A DNA stretch of 64,000 nt from the NCBI RefSeq assembly GCF_003368325.1, contig NZ_CP031467.1:3162001-3226000 (forward strand). Direction: 5' to 3'. A model generated the notes under the pieces. The model searched no databases, had not been told where the DNA came from, and worked only from the letters and a program-made list of their open reading frames with translations. The translations under genes and the position numbers were made by a program. The stretch comes from Paraburkholderia caffeinilytica. Lineage in GTDB: Bacteria > Pseudomonadota > Gammaproteobacteria > Burkholderiales > Burkholderiaceae. Below are positions 36,984-45,661 of the stretch, piece by piece. Within the stretch, counting starts at the first letter, position 1. The number at the start of each line of letters is the position of its first letter.

Positions 36984-37439
36984 TTACTTGCGGCGCACCG
37001 GCGTTTTGCGTGCGGGCTTCTTGGCAGCCGGCGCGTCGTCCTCTTCGTCCTCGTCGTCGGGTTCGCTCGCGCGCGCGCCGCCGAACGGATCCGGCGTCGC
37101 CAGCTTCAGGCGCACCGGCTTGTCACCCCAGATTTCTTCGAGGTTGTAGTACTGGCGCAGTGCCGGTTGCAGGATGTGCACGATCGCGTCGCCGCAATCG
37201 ACCAGCACCCATTCGCCGATGTCCTCGCCCTCGGTGCTGACGATGTCGCCGCCGTTTTCCTTGACGCTCTCGCGCACGCTCGAAGCGAGTGCCTTGGTCT
37301 GGCGGTTCGAGGTGCCGGAGGCGACGATCACGCGATCGAACAGCGCGGTCAGGTGGCTGGTGTTGAACACCTTGATGTCTTGCGCTTTGACGTCTTCGAG
37401 AGCGTCGACGATCACGCGTTGCAGTTTGCGAATATCCAT
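36984..37439 (-). CDS. rsfS: Ribosomal silencing factor RsfS
   Basis: A 151-residue protein that binds ribosomal protein L14 and blocks 50S–30S joining during starvation. The conserved core is VIVASGTSNRQTKALASSV and GDAIVHILQPALRQYYNLEE. The C-terminus is extended by an acidic then basic tail (DDEDEEDDAPAAKKPARKTP) that is longer than in E. coli. The start is the ATG at 37439, four bases from the nadD stop; the 38 codons of open frame above it belong to nadD-overlapping sequence. It is co-transcribed with nadD. Confidence 0.95.
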   Translation of the reverse strand: MDIRKLQRVIVDALEDVKAQDIKVFNTSHLTALFDRVIVASGTSNRQTKALASSVRESVKENGGDIVSTEGEDIGEWVLVDCGDAIVHILQPALRQYYNLEEIWGDKPVRLKLATPDPFGGARASEPDDEDEEDDAPAAKKPARKTPVRRK

Positions 37440-37443
37440 GGGG

Positions 37444-38226
37444 TTACCGGTGGTACAGATGATGTTGAAGAATATAGTCCCACACCGCAGTGGGGACATG
37501 GCTTGCGGCCTGGGTCTGGCTCTTGTCTTGCGGTTCGCTGCCCGCGAGGGCAAGCCGCTGGTTCACCTGTTCGCGCAGATGCGCGCGAATGTCGGTGGCC
37601 GAGACGTTGAACGCAAGCGTCGTATCGATCAGCAAGTGGCCGCAGGGCGTGGCTTGCAGAACGTCGGCACGGGCACGGCGCGCGGCGATTTCCTTCGCGA
37701 CCACGGGTGGAATCGATGCGAGATCGAAACCGGGGCGCGTGGCCGCGCAGATGTGCGCGAACTCGAACAGGCGCCGCCAGTCGCGCCATGTGTCGAGATG
37801 CACCAGTTGATCCGCGCCGATCAGAAGCGCAATCGACGCATCCGGACCTTCGCGTTCACGCCATAACTGCAGCGTGTTGATCGTGTAGGTCGGACCGTCG
37901 TGTTCGATCTCGTCGGTCGCCACCCGCACGTTCACGCCCGGCAGCACCAACGCAGTGGCGGCGGCGCGGGTCATGGCCAGCCTGTGAACAGCCGCCGACA
38001 CGTCCGTTTTCTGCCACGGCTGGCCGGCCGGCAGCAGCACCAGCTCGGTCAGGTTCAGCACCTCGGCGAAACGCCGCGCGAGCGCGAGGTGGCCGTCGTG
38101 GATCGGATCGAAAGTGCCGCCGAGCAGTCCGATCCGGCGAGGCAGGGCGACAGGATGAGCGTTCGGCTTCAGGTGAAGATCCTTTGTCGTGGTCACGGGG
38201 CGTGCGGTGCGGGCTTCAAGCCTCAC
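37444..38226 (-). CDS. nadD: Nicotinate-nucleotide adenylyltransferase
   Basis: NadD joins ATP and nicotinate mononucleotide to form deamido-NAD in NAD biosynthesis. The dinucleotide-binding motif [12 protein letters not shown] and the C-terminal FNVSATDIR (ISSTxIR-like) are present. I place the start at GTG 38226, which overlaps the hemF stop by 4 bases (GTGA); GTG at 38196 would give 250 residues and lies closer to the conserved core, so it is a fair alternative. It is four bases from rsfS and clearly part of the same transcript. Confidence 0.93.
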   Translation of the reverse strand: MRLEARTARPVTTTKDLHLKPNAHPVALPRRIGLLGGTFDPIHDGHLALARRFAEVLNLTELVLLPAGQPWQKTDVSAAVHRLAMTRAAATALVLPGVNVRVATDEIEHDGPTYTINTLQLWREREGPDASIALLIGADQLVHLDTWRDWRRLFEFAHICAATRPGFDLASIPPVVAKEIAARRARADVLQATPCGHLLIDTTLAFNVSATDIRAHLREQVNQRLALAGSEPQDKSQTQAASHVPTAVWDYILQHHLYHR

Positions 38227-39146
38227 ACCCACTCGCGTGGCACGAGAAAATCGCTGTAGAGGCGCGCTTCCGGCGTGCCCGGTTCGGGCTGCCAGTTGTA
38301 GCGCCAGTTCACCACAGGCGGCATCGACATCAGAATCGATTCGGTGCGTCCGCCGCTCTGCAGCCCAAACAGTGTGCCACGGTCGAAGACCAGATTGAAC
38401 TCGACGTAGCGGCCGCGCCGGTATGCCTGGAAGTCCCGCTCGGCTTCGCCGTACGGAATGTTGCGGCGCTTTTCGATGATCGGCAGATACGCTTTGAGGA
38501 ATCCTTCGCCGACGCTTTTCAGCATCGCGAACGATTGATCGAAGCCCGGCGCCGAGAAATCGTCGAAGAAAATCCCGCCGATGCCACGCGGTTCGTTGCG
38601 GTGCTTGAGGAAGAAGTACTCGTCGCACCAGCGCTTGAAACTCGGGTAAAGGTCGGCGCCATAAGGCTGCAGCGCGTCGCGGCACACACGATGAAAATGC
38701 TGGGCGTCTTCCTCGTAGCCGTAGTACGGCGTCAGATCCATGCCGCCGCCGAACCAGAACACCGGCTCCTCGCCGGCCTTGGTCGCGATCAGCAGACGCA
38801 CGTTCATATGCACGGTCGGGCAGTGCGGATTGTGCGGGTGCAGCACGAGCGAGACACCCATGGCTTCGAAACCACGGCCGGCCAGTTGCGGGCGCGCGGC
38901 GCTCGCCGAACCCGGCAACGTGTCGCCTGCCACGTCCGAAAAGCCGATGCCGGCCCGCTCGAAGAAGTTGCCGCCTTCCAGAATCCGCGTGCAGCCGCCA
39001 CCGCGCAGCTTTTCGCCGGGGGCGCGCTGCCATGTGTCGGTCGCGAACGGCTTACCGTCGAACGCGCCGAGCGTGTCCGCGATATGCGTTTGCAGGCCTT
39101 GCAGCCAGCTGCGCACGGCCTGTGCGTCATAGCTCGAATCGGTCAT
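38223..39146 (-). CDS. hemF: Oxygen-dependent coproporphyrinogen III oxidase
   Basis: A 307-residue cytosolic enzyme that oxidatively decarboxylates coproporphyrinogen III to protoporphyrinogen IX in haem synthesis. Conserved stretches include [43 protein letters not shown] and [14 protein letters not shown] sequence (here [14 protein letters not shown]), plus [16 protein letters not shown]. It overlaps nadD by 4 bases, and a 230-base gap separates it from purD upstream, where an 8-base perfect stem (39288–39311) occurs. The aerobic form fits an aerobic lifestyle. Confidence 0.97.
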   Translation of the reverse strand: MTDSSYDAQAVRSWLQGLQTHIADTLGAFDGKPFATDTWQRAPGEKLRGGGCTRILEGGNFFERAGIGFSDVAGDTLPGSASAARPQLAGRGFEAMGVSLVLHPHNPHCPTVHMNVRLLIATKAGEEPVFWFGGGMDLTPYYGYEEDAQHFHRVCRDALQPYGADLYPSFKRWCDEYFFLKHRNEPRGIGGIFFDDFSAPGFDQSFAMLKSVGEGFLKAYLPIIEKRRNIPYGEAERDFQAYRRGRYVEFNLVFDRGTLFGLQSGGRTESILMSMPPVVNWRYNWQPEPGTPEARLYSDFLVPREWV

Positions 39147-39376
39147 GAGTGCAGATGCTGAGGGCGGCGCGCTCGTCGTGCCGCGGGTTCTTCGTGAAAG
39201 GCAGCCACCGGGACTTCGTCGGGATAGTCCCGCGAAGGCGTGACGCTACGGTTGTTGGCGCCGGGTGGAAGGCCGATCGACCGCGGTGCGCCCACATGGA
39301 GCGGTGGGCGCCGCGACGGCCGCGAAAACCCGCAGTGTAGCGCCGTTGGCGCCGCACGCGGGCGAGTGGGGCGGGC

Positions 39377-40675
39377 TTAGTGCTTGCCTTCGGTCTTGGC
39401 GTCGTGCTTGCGGTTCAATGCGCGGTAGCCGATGTCGCGGCGATATTGCATGCCGTCGAACGAGATCTGGTTGATCGTTTCATACGCGACCGATTGCGCG
39501 CTGCGTACCGAATCCGCCAGGCCGACCACGCACAGCACGCGGCCGCCCGAGGTGGTCAGCTTGCCGTCCGTCAGCGTGGTGCCGGCGTGGAACGTGACCG
39601 AATCGCCGTTTTCGGCCGGGATATCGCTGATCCGGTCACCCTTGCGCGGCGTGTCCGGATAGTTGTGCGCGGCGAGCACCACGCCAAGCGCCGTGCGGCG
39701 GTCCCATTCGAGTTCGATCGTATCGAGCGTGCCGGCGATGGCCTGTTCGACCACCTTCGAAAAGTCGCCCTTCAGGCGCGCCATGATCGGCTGCGTCTCC
39801 GGGTCGCCCATGCGGCAGTTGAATTCGAGCGTCTTCGGATTGCCTTGCGCGTCGATCATCAGGCCGGCGTACAGAAAGCCGGTGAAGCGGATGCCTTCTT
39901 TCTCCATGCCGCGCACGGTCGGCTGGATGATTTCGCGCATCACGCGCGCATGCAGTTGCGGCGTGACGATCGGCGCGGGCGAATAGGCGCCCATGCCGCC
40001 GGTGTTTGGCCCCTGGTCCGCGTCGAGCAGGCGCTTGTGATCCTGGCTCGAAGCGAGCGCCAGCACGTGCTTGCCGTCCACCATGACGATGAAGCTGGCT
40101 TCTTCGCCGGCGAGGAATTCCTCGATCACGACCCGCGCGCCGGCATCGCCCAGCTTGTTGTCCGACAGCATCATGTCGACCGCGGCGTGCGCTTCTTCCA
40201 GCGTTTGCGCGACCACGACGCCCTTGCCGGCGGCGAGGCCGTCGGCCTTGATCACGATCGGCGCGCCCTTGGCGTCCAGATACGCGTGCGCGGCGGCGAC
40301 GTCGGCGAAGGTTTCGTATTCGGCGGTCGGGATGGCGTGGCGCTTCATGAACGCCTTGGCGAAATCTTTCGAGCTCTCGAGCTGCGCGGCTTCCTTGCTC
40401 GGCCCGAAAATCTTCAGACCGCGTGAGCGGAACAGATTGACGATGCCCGCGGCCAGTGGGCCTTCCGGTCCGACCAGCGTGAAAGCGATCTGCTCTTTCT
40501 CGACGAAATCGGCGAGCTCGGCCGGATCGGTGATGTCGATGTTGCGCAGACGCTCGTCCTGGGCGGTGCCGCCATTGCCGGGCGCAACGTAGACAAGCTG
40601 GACCCGCGGCGATTGCGCGAGCTTCCATGCGAGCGCATGTTCGCGACCGCCGGAACCGACGACGAGTAACTTCAT
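39377..40675 (-). CDS. purD: Phosphoribosylamine–glycine ligase
   Basis: GARS, the second step of de novo purine synthesis, joins glycine to phosphoribosylamine using ATP. The 432-residue protein has the N-terminal KLLVVGSGGREHALAWKLAQ, the ATP-grasp IVIKADGLAAGKGVVVA and RMGDPETQPIMARL with the metal-binding residues, and the B-loop VVIEEFLAGEEASFIVMVDG. Length is normal. It lies between yebC and hemF, a conserved order in Burkholderiales, on the same strand with moderate gaps. Confidence 0.97.
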   Translation of the reverse strand: MKLLVVGSGGREHALAWKLAQSPRVQLVYVAPGNGGTAQDERLRNIDITDPAELADFVEKEQIAFTLVGPEGPLAAGIVNLFRSRGLKIFGPSKEAAQLESSKDFAKAFMKRHAIPTAEYETFADVAAAHAYLDAKGAPIVIKADGLAAGKGVVVAQTLEEAHAAVDMMLSDNKLGDAGARVVIEEFLAGEEASFIVMVDGKHVLALASSQDHKRLLDADQGPNTGGMGAYSPAPIVTPQLHARVMREIIQPTVRGMEKEGIRFTGFLYAGLMIDAQGNPKTLEFNCRMGDPETQPIMARLKGDFSKVVEQAIAGTLDTIELEWDRRTALGVVLAAHNYPDTPRKGDRISDIPAENGDSVTFHAGTTLTDGKLTTSGGRVLCVVGLADSVRSAQSVAYETINQISFDGMQYRRDIGYRALNRKHDAKTEGKH

Positions 40676-40938
40676 GTGAATCCCCGAGACTTAAAAACCA
40701 TAAACGGCCGAAGCATCACGCTCAGCCGTGGAATAACAGCGAGGTTTGCAATGGACCCGCAGCCAGGTAGCGGCGCAGGGCACATGGCGAACCCGGTGGC
40801 AGCGGTGCGGACGGGCACAAACCAACGCCCGGCCAACGCCCGTTCAACAGCAACGCAATGTTCAGACGCGAGCGCCAACCGGCGGCGCGGGCGCGTGGTT
40901 CGATGCCGATCCACGCGCGAGGCACCGCCGAGGCATGC

Positions 40939-41667
40939 TCACTCGTCGGCGATCGCGGCGTTTGTATAGACTTCCTGCACGTCGTCCAGATTTTCCAGCG
41001 CGTCGAGCAGCTTCTGCATTTTCACCGCGTCGTCGCCCGTGAATTCGACTTCCGTCTGAGGTTTCATCGTCACCTCGGCCACTTCGGCCTTGAAGCCCGC
41101 GGCTTCCAGCGCGGCCTTCACCTTCGGGAAATCGTTCGGCGGGCACAGCACCTCGATACTGCCGTCTTCATTCGTGAGGACGTCGTCGGCGCCGGCTTCG
41201 AGTGCGGCTTCCATCAGCTTGTCTTCCGGCGTGCCGGGCGCGAACAGGAACTGGCCGACGTGATCGAACATGAACGACACCGAGCCGTCCGTGCCCATGT
41301 TGCCGCCGTTCTTCGAGAACGCGTGACGCACGTCCGCCACCGTGCGGGTGCGGTTGTCGGTCATGGTATCCACGATCACCGCTGCGCCGCCGATGCCGTA
41401 GCCTTCGTAGCGGATTTCTTCGTAGTTTGCACCGTCCACACCGCCCACGCCGCGCTGGATCGCACGGTTGACGTTATCTTTCGGCATGTTGGCGTCGTAC
41501 GCCTTTTCGACGGCCAGCCGCAGACGCGGGTTCGAGTCGATGTCGCCGCCGCCCATGCGCGCGGCCACCTGAATTTCCTTGATGAGCCGCGTCCAGACCT
41601 TGCCGCGCTTGGCGTCGGCCGCTGCTTTCTTATGCTTGATGTTGGCCCATTTCGAATGACCCGCCAT
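40939..41667 (-). CDS. yebC: YebC/TACO1-family regulator
   Basis: A 242-residue protein of the YebC/PmpR family. Members have been reported as transcription factors and, more recently, as ribosome-associated proteins that help translation of polyproline or difficult stretches. [20 protein letters not shown] at the N-terminus is the family hallmark, with [20 protein letters not shown] later. GGAGA precedes the ATG at 41667. The longer frame that starts at 41772 adds an unconserved stretch. Confidence 0.96.
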   Translation of the reverse strand: MAGHSKWANIKHKKAAADAKRGKVWTRLIKEIQVAARMGGGDIDSNPRLRLAVEKAYDANMPKDNVNRAIQRGVGGVDGANYEEIRYEGYGIGGAAVIVDTMTDNRTRTVADVRHAFSKNGGNMGTDGSVSFMFDHVGQFLFAPGTPEDKLMEAALEAGADDVLTNEDGSIEVLCPPNDFPKVKAALEAAGFKAEVAEVTMKPQTEVEFTGDDAVKMQKLLDALENLDDVQEVYTNAAIADE

Positions 41668-42124
41668 ACTTTTCTCCGTCGCGCGCGCCAGTGGGGCGCA
41701 CGCATTGTGCAATTGTCGTTGCGATGTCGGGCGCGCGGCGCTGCTGATTGCGACCTTGCGCCTCGATGTCAAACCGCTCGCGCCGGACCGCCCGGTGTTG
41801 GACCGCCCGGTGTCGGACCTGCCTCAGCCTGATCGCGCCCGGCCAGACCCGGCTAGCGGGACCGAAGGTCGGCAGCGCGGTTGGGTGCGGGGCGGTGTGG
41901 TCAGCGGGCGGCACAGTGGCGCCCCAACTGCGCCGGTCCCGGCAGGCTCCGCGCAAAGGCGCGATGTGCCGGGTGGCAGTGCAAGTTGAGTCGCTCGTTG
42001 AGCGGATTCGAATTTTATCACGCCGCGAGGGTGCGGCAGAGGGTGCGTAGCCGGAAACTGCACGGAAATTGGGCAGCGGCGGTGTCTTGCGCGCGCCGCC
42101 CCCGTTGCTTTCTTCGGCCCGCTG
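41668..42124. other. Gap between upp and yebC without a gene
   Basis: About 457 bases with no protein-like frame. A 15-base direct repeat (GGACCGCCCGGTGT plus one base) occurs at 41785–41799 and 41800–41813. Another feature is the A+T-rich AATTTTATCACG near 42011. Promoter elements for yebC should lie at the left end but none is convincing. Confidence 0.4.
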
Positions 42125-42775
42125 TCAGTTTTTCGTGCCGAACAGGCGGTCGCCGGCGTCGCCGAGACCCGGCACGATGTACGCGTGCTCGTTCAGGTGC
42201 GAATCGAGCGACGCCACGTACAGCTTGACGTCCGGATGCGCGTCCTGGAACACCTGCACGCCTTCCGGCGCGGCCACCAGCGCGAGGAACAGGATGTTCT
42301 CGCCGCTCACGTTGCGGCGCTTGAGGACGTCCACCGCGTGGACGGCGGAGTAACCGGTCGCGACCATCGGATCGCACAGAATGAACACGCGGTCTTCCAG
42401 GTCCGGCAGGCGCACCAGATACTCGACCGGGCGATGGTCCTCGGCGCGATACACGCCGATGTGGCCCACACGCGCGGACGGCACCAGCTCCAGCAGGCCG
42501 TCCGACATGCCGATGCCGGCCCGCAGCACCGGCACGATCGCCAGTTTCTTGCCGGCGATCACCGGCGCGTCGATCTCGACCAGCGGCGTGGTGAGGCGGC
42601 GCGTGGTCATCGGCAGGTTGCGGGTGATTTCGTAGCCCATCAGCAGCGTGATCTCGCGCAGCAGTTCGCGGAACGTGCGGGTCGAGGTGTCCCGGTCGCG
42701 CATATGCGACAGCTTGTGCTGGATCAGCGGGTGATCGAGGATGAAAAGATTGGGAAAACGGCTGTCCTGGGTCAT
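42125..42775 (-). CDS. upp: Uracil phosphoribosyltransferase
   Basis: The salvage enzyme that makes UMP from uracil and PRPP, 216 residues. The signature [20 protein letters not shown] contains the PRPP-binding loop, and [20 protein letters not shown] and [13 protein letters not shown] are conserved. The ATG at 42775 is preferred over the one at 42823 because the family N-terminus [17 protein letters not shown] starts there. It diverges from the SDR gene at 43011. Confidence 0.96.
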   Translation of the reverse strand: MTQDSRFPNLFILDHPLIQHKLSHMRDRDTSTRTFRELLREITLLMGYEITRNLPMTTRRLTTPLVEIDAPVIAGKKLAIVPVLRAGIGMSDGLLELVPSARVGHIGVYRAEDHRPVEYLVRLPDLEDRVFILCDPMVATGYSAVHAVDVLKRRNVSGENILFLALVAAPEGVQVFQDAHPDVKLYVASLDSHLNEHAYIVPGLGDAGDRLFGTKN

Positions 42776-43010
42776 GGCGGGGGCGCAAGCGGCGGCTAGA
42801 GGGATCGGTTCGGCGCTCCGCACGGCCGAAACCGGCTGGCGGACGCGCCACGGCGCAAGTTTACCGAAAGAGTGGCGCCGGAAGATACCGGAGATTGCAG
42901 CAGCCCGGCGCAGTCCGGCACCGATTCTTCTAGAATCGGGGAAACTTTGCCACGATCGGCAACCGCGGGGCTCATCCCCCGCGCCACGACTACGTCACGA
43001 GGATACGCAC

Positions 43011-43793
43011 ATGGACATGGGAATCGCAGGGCGCACCGCGCTGGTTTGCGCGGCCAGCAAGGGTCTGGGGCGCGGCTGCGCGGAAGCGCTGGCAGCCGAA
43101 GGCGTCAACCTGACCATCGTCGCGCGCACGGCCGAGACGCTGGAGGCGACCGCCGCCGAGATTCGCAAGCAGAGCGGCGTCGAAGTGAAAACGGTGGCGT
43201 GCGACATCACCACGCCCGAAGGGCGCGCCGCGGCGCTCGCCGCCTGTCCGCAGCCGGACATTCTGGTCAACAACGCGGGCGGCCCGCCGCCGGGCGACTT
43301 CCGTAACTTCACGCACGAAGACTGGATTCGCGCGCTGGAGAGCAACATGCTCACGCCGATCGAGCTGATCCGCGCGACCATCGACGGGATGAGCGAGCGC
43401 GGCTTTGGGCGCATCGTCAACATCACGAGCTCGGCGGTCAAGGCGCCGATCGACGTGCTCGGCCTGTCCAACGGCGCGCGCTCGGGGCTGACCGGTTTCA
43501 TTGCGGGACTGGCGCGCAGCAAGGTGGCCTCCGCGGGCGTGACGATCAACAGCCTGCTGCCGGGCCTGTTCGACACCGACCGCATCGCCACCACCTTCGC
43601 GGCGCAAGCCAACGCACAACACATTTCCGTCGACGACGCGCGCAAGCAGCGCATGAAGACGATTCCCGCCGGCCGGTTCGGCACGCGCGAAGAGTTTGGC
43701 CGCGCCTGTGCGTTTCTGTGCAGCGTGCATGCCGGCTATATCACCGGCCAGAACTGGCTGATCGACGGCGGCGCTTACCCCGGTACGTTCTGA
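43011..43793 (+). CDS. Atypical short-chain dehydrogenase/reductase family protein
   Basis: A 260-residue Rossmann protein. The cofactor motif is [10 protein letters not shown] (residues 13–22) in place of the usual TGxxxGIG, NNAG is at 87–90 and SS at 140–141. At the position where YxxxK would normally stand, the sequence reads LSNGA (residues 152–156), so the catalytic tyrosine and lysine are not seen. An uncharacterised FabG-like SDR subgroup lacks the perfect motifs in this way, and this protein fits it. GAGG lies about 8 bases before the ATG. Its reaction is therefore uncertain. The next gene, mgsA, starts 77 bases downstream. Confidence 0.85.
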   Translation: MDMGIAGRTALVCAASKGLGRGCAEALAAEGVNLTIVARTAETLEATAAEIRKQSGVEVKTVACDITTPEGRAAALAACPQPDILVNNAGGPPPGDFRNFTHEDWIRALESNMLTPIELIRATIDGMSERGFGRIVNITSSAVKAPIDVLGLSNGARSGLTGFIAGLARSKVASAGVTINSLLPGLFDTDRIATTFAAQANAQHISVDDARKQRMKTIPAGRFGTREEFGRACAFLCSVHAGYITGQNWLIDGGAYPGTF

Positions 43794-43869
43794 GCGGGCA
43801 CGTTCCGACGCACCAGCATCCTCTTCACTACAACAACGACAATCACAACGGTTTCAGGAGTCTTACGTC

Positions 43870-44259
43870 ATGACCACCCGTATTGCGCTGATCGCGCACG
43901 ATCACAAGAAAGACGACATCGTCAAACTGGCCGGCGAATACGTCGATACGCTCCGGCGCTGCGACATCATCGCGACCGGCACGACCGGCACGCGTATCGG
44001 TGACGCGCACGGCCTCACGGTCGAGCGCATGTTGTCCGGTCCGCATGGCGGCGACCTGCAGATCGGCGCGCAGCTCGCGGAAGGGCGGGTGGACATGGTG
44101 ATCTTCCTGCGCGACCCGATGACGCCGCAGCCGCACGAACCGGATATCAACGCGCTGGTGCGTGCTTGCGACGTCCACAACATTCCGTGCGCCACCAATA
44201 TTTCGACCGCGCGAATGATTCTCGACGTGCTGACCTTGCGCCTCACGCAACAGGTCTAG
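43870..44259 (+). CDS. mgsA: Methylglyoxal synthase
   Basis: Converts dihydroxyacetone phosphate to methylglyoxal and phosphate, a bypass that releases phosphate when sugar phosphates accumulate. The 129-residue protein has [10 protein letters not shown] (phosphate loop), [10 protein letters not shown] with the catalytic aspartate, and [20 protein letters not shown] lies 8 bases before the ATG. It is followed by the quinone oxidoreductase gene after 53 bases, and the pair may be co-transcribed. Confidence 0.96.
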   Translation: MTTRIALIAHDHKKDDIVKLAGEYVDTLRRCDIIATGTTGTRIGDAHGLTVERMLSGPHGGDLQIGAQLAEGRVDMVIFLRDPMTPQPHEPDINALVRACDVHNIPCATNISTARMILDVLTLRLTQQV

Positions 44260-44312
44260 ATCGACTTAGCGGTGTTGCAGGATCGAACGAAATCACAAAC
44301 AAAGGAGGCGTG

Positions 44313-45287
44313 ATGGTCAAAGCAATCCGATTCGAAAAAACCGGCGGCCCGGAGGTCATGAAATGGGTGGACGTCGAAGTGGGCGAGCCGGGTGCGGGCG
44401 AGATCCGCATCAGGCAGACTGCGGTTGGCCTGAACTATATCGACGTGTATTTCCGCACGGGCTTGTATCCGCTGCCGTTGCCCGGTGGCCTCGGCATGGA
44501 AGCGGCCGGTGAGGTGACGGCGGTCGGCACGGGCGTGACCGGTCTCAAAGCGGGCGATCGCGTGGCGTACGTGGCGCGTCCGCCGGGCGCGTACACGCAG
44601 GAGCGTGTGCTGCCGGCGGCGCAAGTCGTCAAGGTGCCGGACGCGTTGAGCGACGAGCAGGCGGCCTCCGTCATGCTGCAAGGGCTGACTGCGCAATATC
44701 TGCTGCGCCGCACGTATCCGGTGAAAGCCGGCGACACGATCCTGATTCAGGCCGCGGCCGGCGGTGTCGGCTTGCTGGTTTGCCAGTGGGCGAAGGCGCT
44801 CGGCGCAACGGTGATCGGCACGGTTAGCTCCGATGAAAAAGCCGAAATCGCCAAAGCTCACGGCTGCGATCACGCGGTTGTCTATACGCGAGAAAACTTC
44901 ACCAAGCGCGTGCGCGAGATCACCAACGGTGCCGGTGTGCCGGTGGTGTACGACTCGATCGGTAAGGACACGTTTACAGGCTCGCTCGACTGCCTCGCGC
45001 CGCTCGGCTTGTTCGTGAGCTTCGGCAATGCCTCGGGGCCGTTGCCGCCGATCGACTCGTCGGAATTCGCCGGACGCGGCTCGTTGTTCTTTACGCGCCC
45101 GACGCTCTTCACCTATATCGCCAAACGCAGCGACTACGAGGCGATGTCCACGGAGCTCTTCGACGTGCTGGTGTCGGGCAAGGTGAAGGCGAGCATCAAT
45201 CAGCGCTACGCGCTGGCCGATGTCGGGAAGGCGCACGCGGATCTTGAAGGGCGCCGCACCACGGGCTCGACGATTTTGCTACCGTAA
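44313..45287 (+). CDS. NADPH:quinone oxidoreductase, zeta-crystallin type
   Basis: A 324-residue zinc-independent medium-chain dehydrogenase/reductase. The substrate half contains GLNYIDVYFRTGLYPLPLPG, and the NADPH-binding site is ILIQAAAGGVGLLVCQWAKA. The Zn-ligand cysteine loop of alcohol dehydrogenases is absent, as expected. AAAGGAGG, an almost perfect ribosome-binding site, precedes the ATG at 44313. It resembles Qor, which reduces quinones by one electron and helps against reactive carbonyls; with mgsA beside it, detoxification is plausible. A strong terminator follows. Confidence 0.92.
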   Translation: MVKAIRFEKTGGPEVMKWVDVEVGEPGAGEIRIRQTAVGLNYIDVYFRTGLYPLPLPGGLGMEAAGEVTAVGTGVTGLKAGDRVAYVARPPGAYTQERVLPAAQVVKVPDALSDEQAASVMLQGLTAQYLLRRTYPVKAGDTILIQAAAGGVGLLVCQWAKALGATVIGTVSSDEKAEIAKAHGCDHAVVYTRENFTKRVREITNGAGVPVVYDSIGKDTFTGSLDCLAPLGLFVSFGNASGPLPPIDSSEFAGRGSLFFTRPTLFTYIAKRSDYEAMSTELFDVLVSGKVKASINQRYALADVGKAHADLEGRRTTGSTILLP

Positions 45288-45320
45288 ACGCGCATTACCG
45301 CAAACCTATACCCCATTGGC

Positions 45321-45355
45321 AAAAGGCCGCTCCATTCGTGATGGAGCGGCCTTTT
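45321..45355 (+). terminator. Rho-independent terminator after the quinone oxidoreductase gene
   Basis: A perfect 15-base stem (45321–45335 with 45341–45355), pentaloop TCGTG, with four A residues on the left arm and four T residues ending the right. It separates the mgsA–quinone oxidoreductase transcript from kdp. Confidence 0.92.
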
Positions 45356-45358
45356 CCG

Positions 45359-45379
45359 TTTACGCGTTTTTTACACCCC
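45359..45379 (+). promoter_or_regulatory. Probable KdpE-binding site
   Basis: The core TTTTTTACACCCC (45367–45379) with a preceding TTTACGCG closely resembles the T-rich/ACACCCC sequence that KdpE protects upstream of E. coli kdpFABC. It lies about 11 bases upstream of a TTGACC −35 candidate, as an activator site would. KdpD/KdpE are encoded by the same operon. Confidence 0.6.
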
Positions 45380-45390
45380 ATCTCAAATCT

Positions 45391-45421
45391 TTGACCAGCC
45401 CTTTACGCGCTTCGGCATAAC
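45391..45421 (+). promoter_or_regulatory. Candidate kdp promoter
   Basis: TTGACC at 45391–45396 is a good −35. A −10 could be GGCATA at 45414–45419 (17-base spacing) or CATAAC at 45416–45421 (19-base). A weak −10 is typical for an activator-dependent promoter such as kdp. Confidence 0.5.
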
Positions 45422-45458
45422 GTTGCACCTATCCAAAGTCCGTGAATGGGGAATAAAA

Positions 45459-45572
45459 ATGGATGTGCTGTATGTCGGGGGGCTGGTGCTGTTTTTCGCG
45501 CTGACCTTTGCATTGATTGCCGGCTGCGAGAAGCTGATGCAGTTCCGCCGTGGCCAGGGAGCGCGCTCATGA
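45459..45572 (+). CDS. Short membrane ORF upstream of kdpF, 37 residues
   Basis: The ORF encodes one hydrophobic segment (VLYVGGLVLFFALTFALIAG) followed by CEKLMQFRRGQ, so it is probably a single-pass inner-membrane peptide with the basic end in the cytoplasm. Its stop overlaps the kdpF ATG by 4 bases, which ties it to the operon. I recognise no named family; analogous short ORFs are seen before kdpF in related genomes as far as I know, and may stabilise or modulate KdpFABC. GGGGAAT lies 6–12 bases before the ATG. Confidence 0.6.
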   Translation: MDVLYVGGLVLFFALTFALIAGCEKLMQFRRGQGARS

Positions 45573-45661
45573 GCTGGATTCTCTGGTTGTCCGGTGCGGC
45601 GACCGCGCTGCTGTTTGTGTACCTGGTCTATGCGCTGTTGCGCGCGGAGGACATTGAATGA
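45569..45661 (+). CDS. kdpF: Potassium-transporting ATPase subunit KdpF
   Basis: A 30-residue single-pass membrane subunit that stabilises KdpFABC. The sequence MSWILWLSGAATALLFVYLV, then YALLRAEDIE, matches the usual KdpF of about 29 residues. It overlaps the upstream ORF by 4 bases and kdpA by 4 bases (ATGA at 45658–45661). Confidence 0.92.
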   Translation: MSWILWLSGAATALLFVYLVYALLRAEDIE

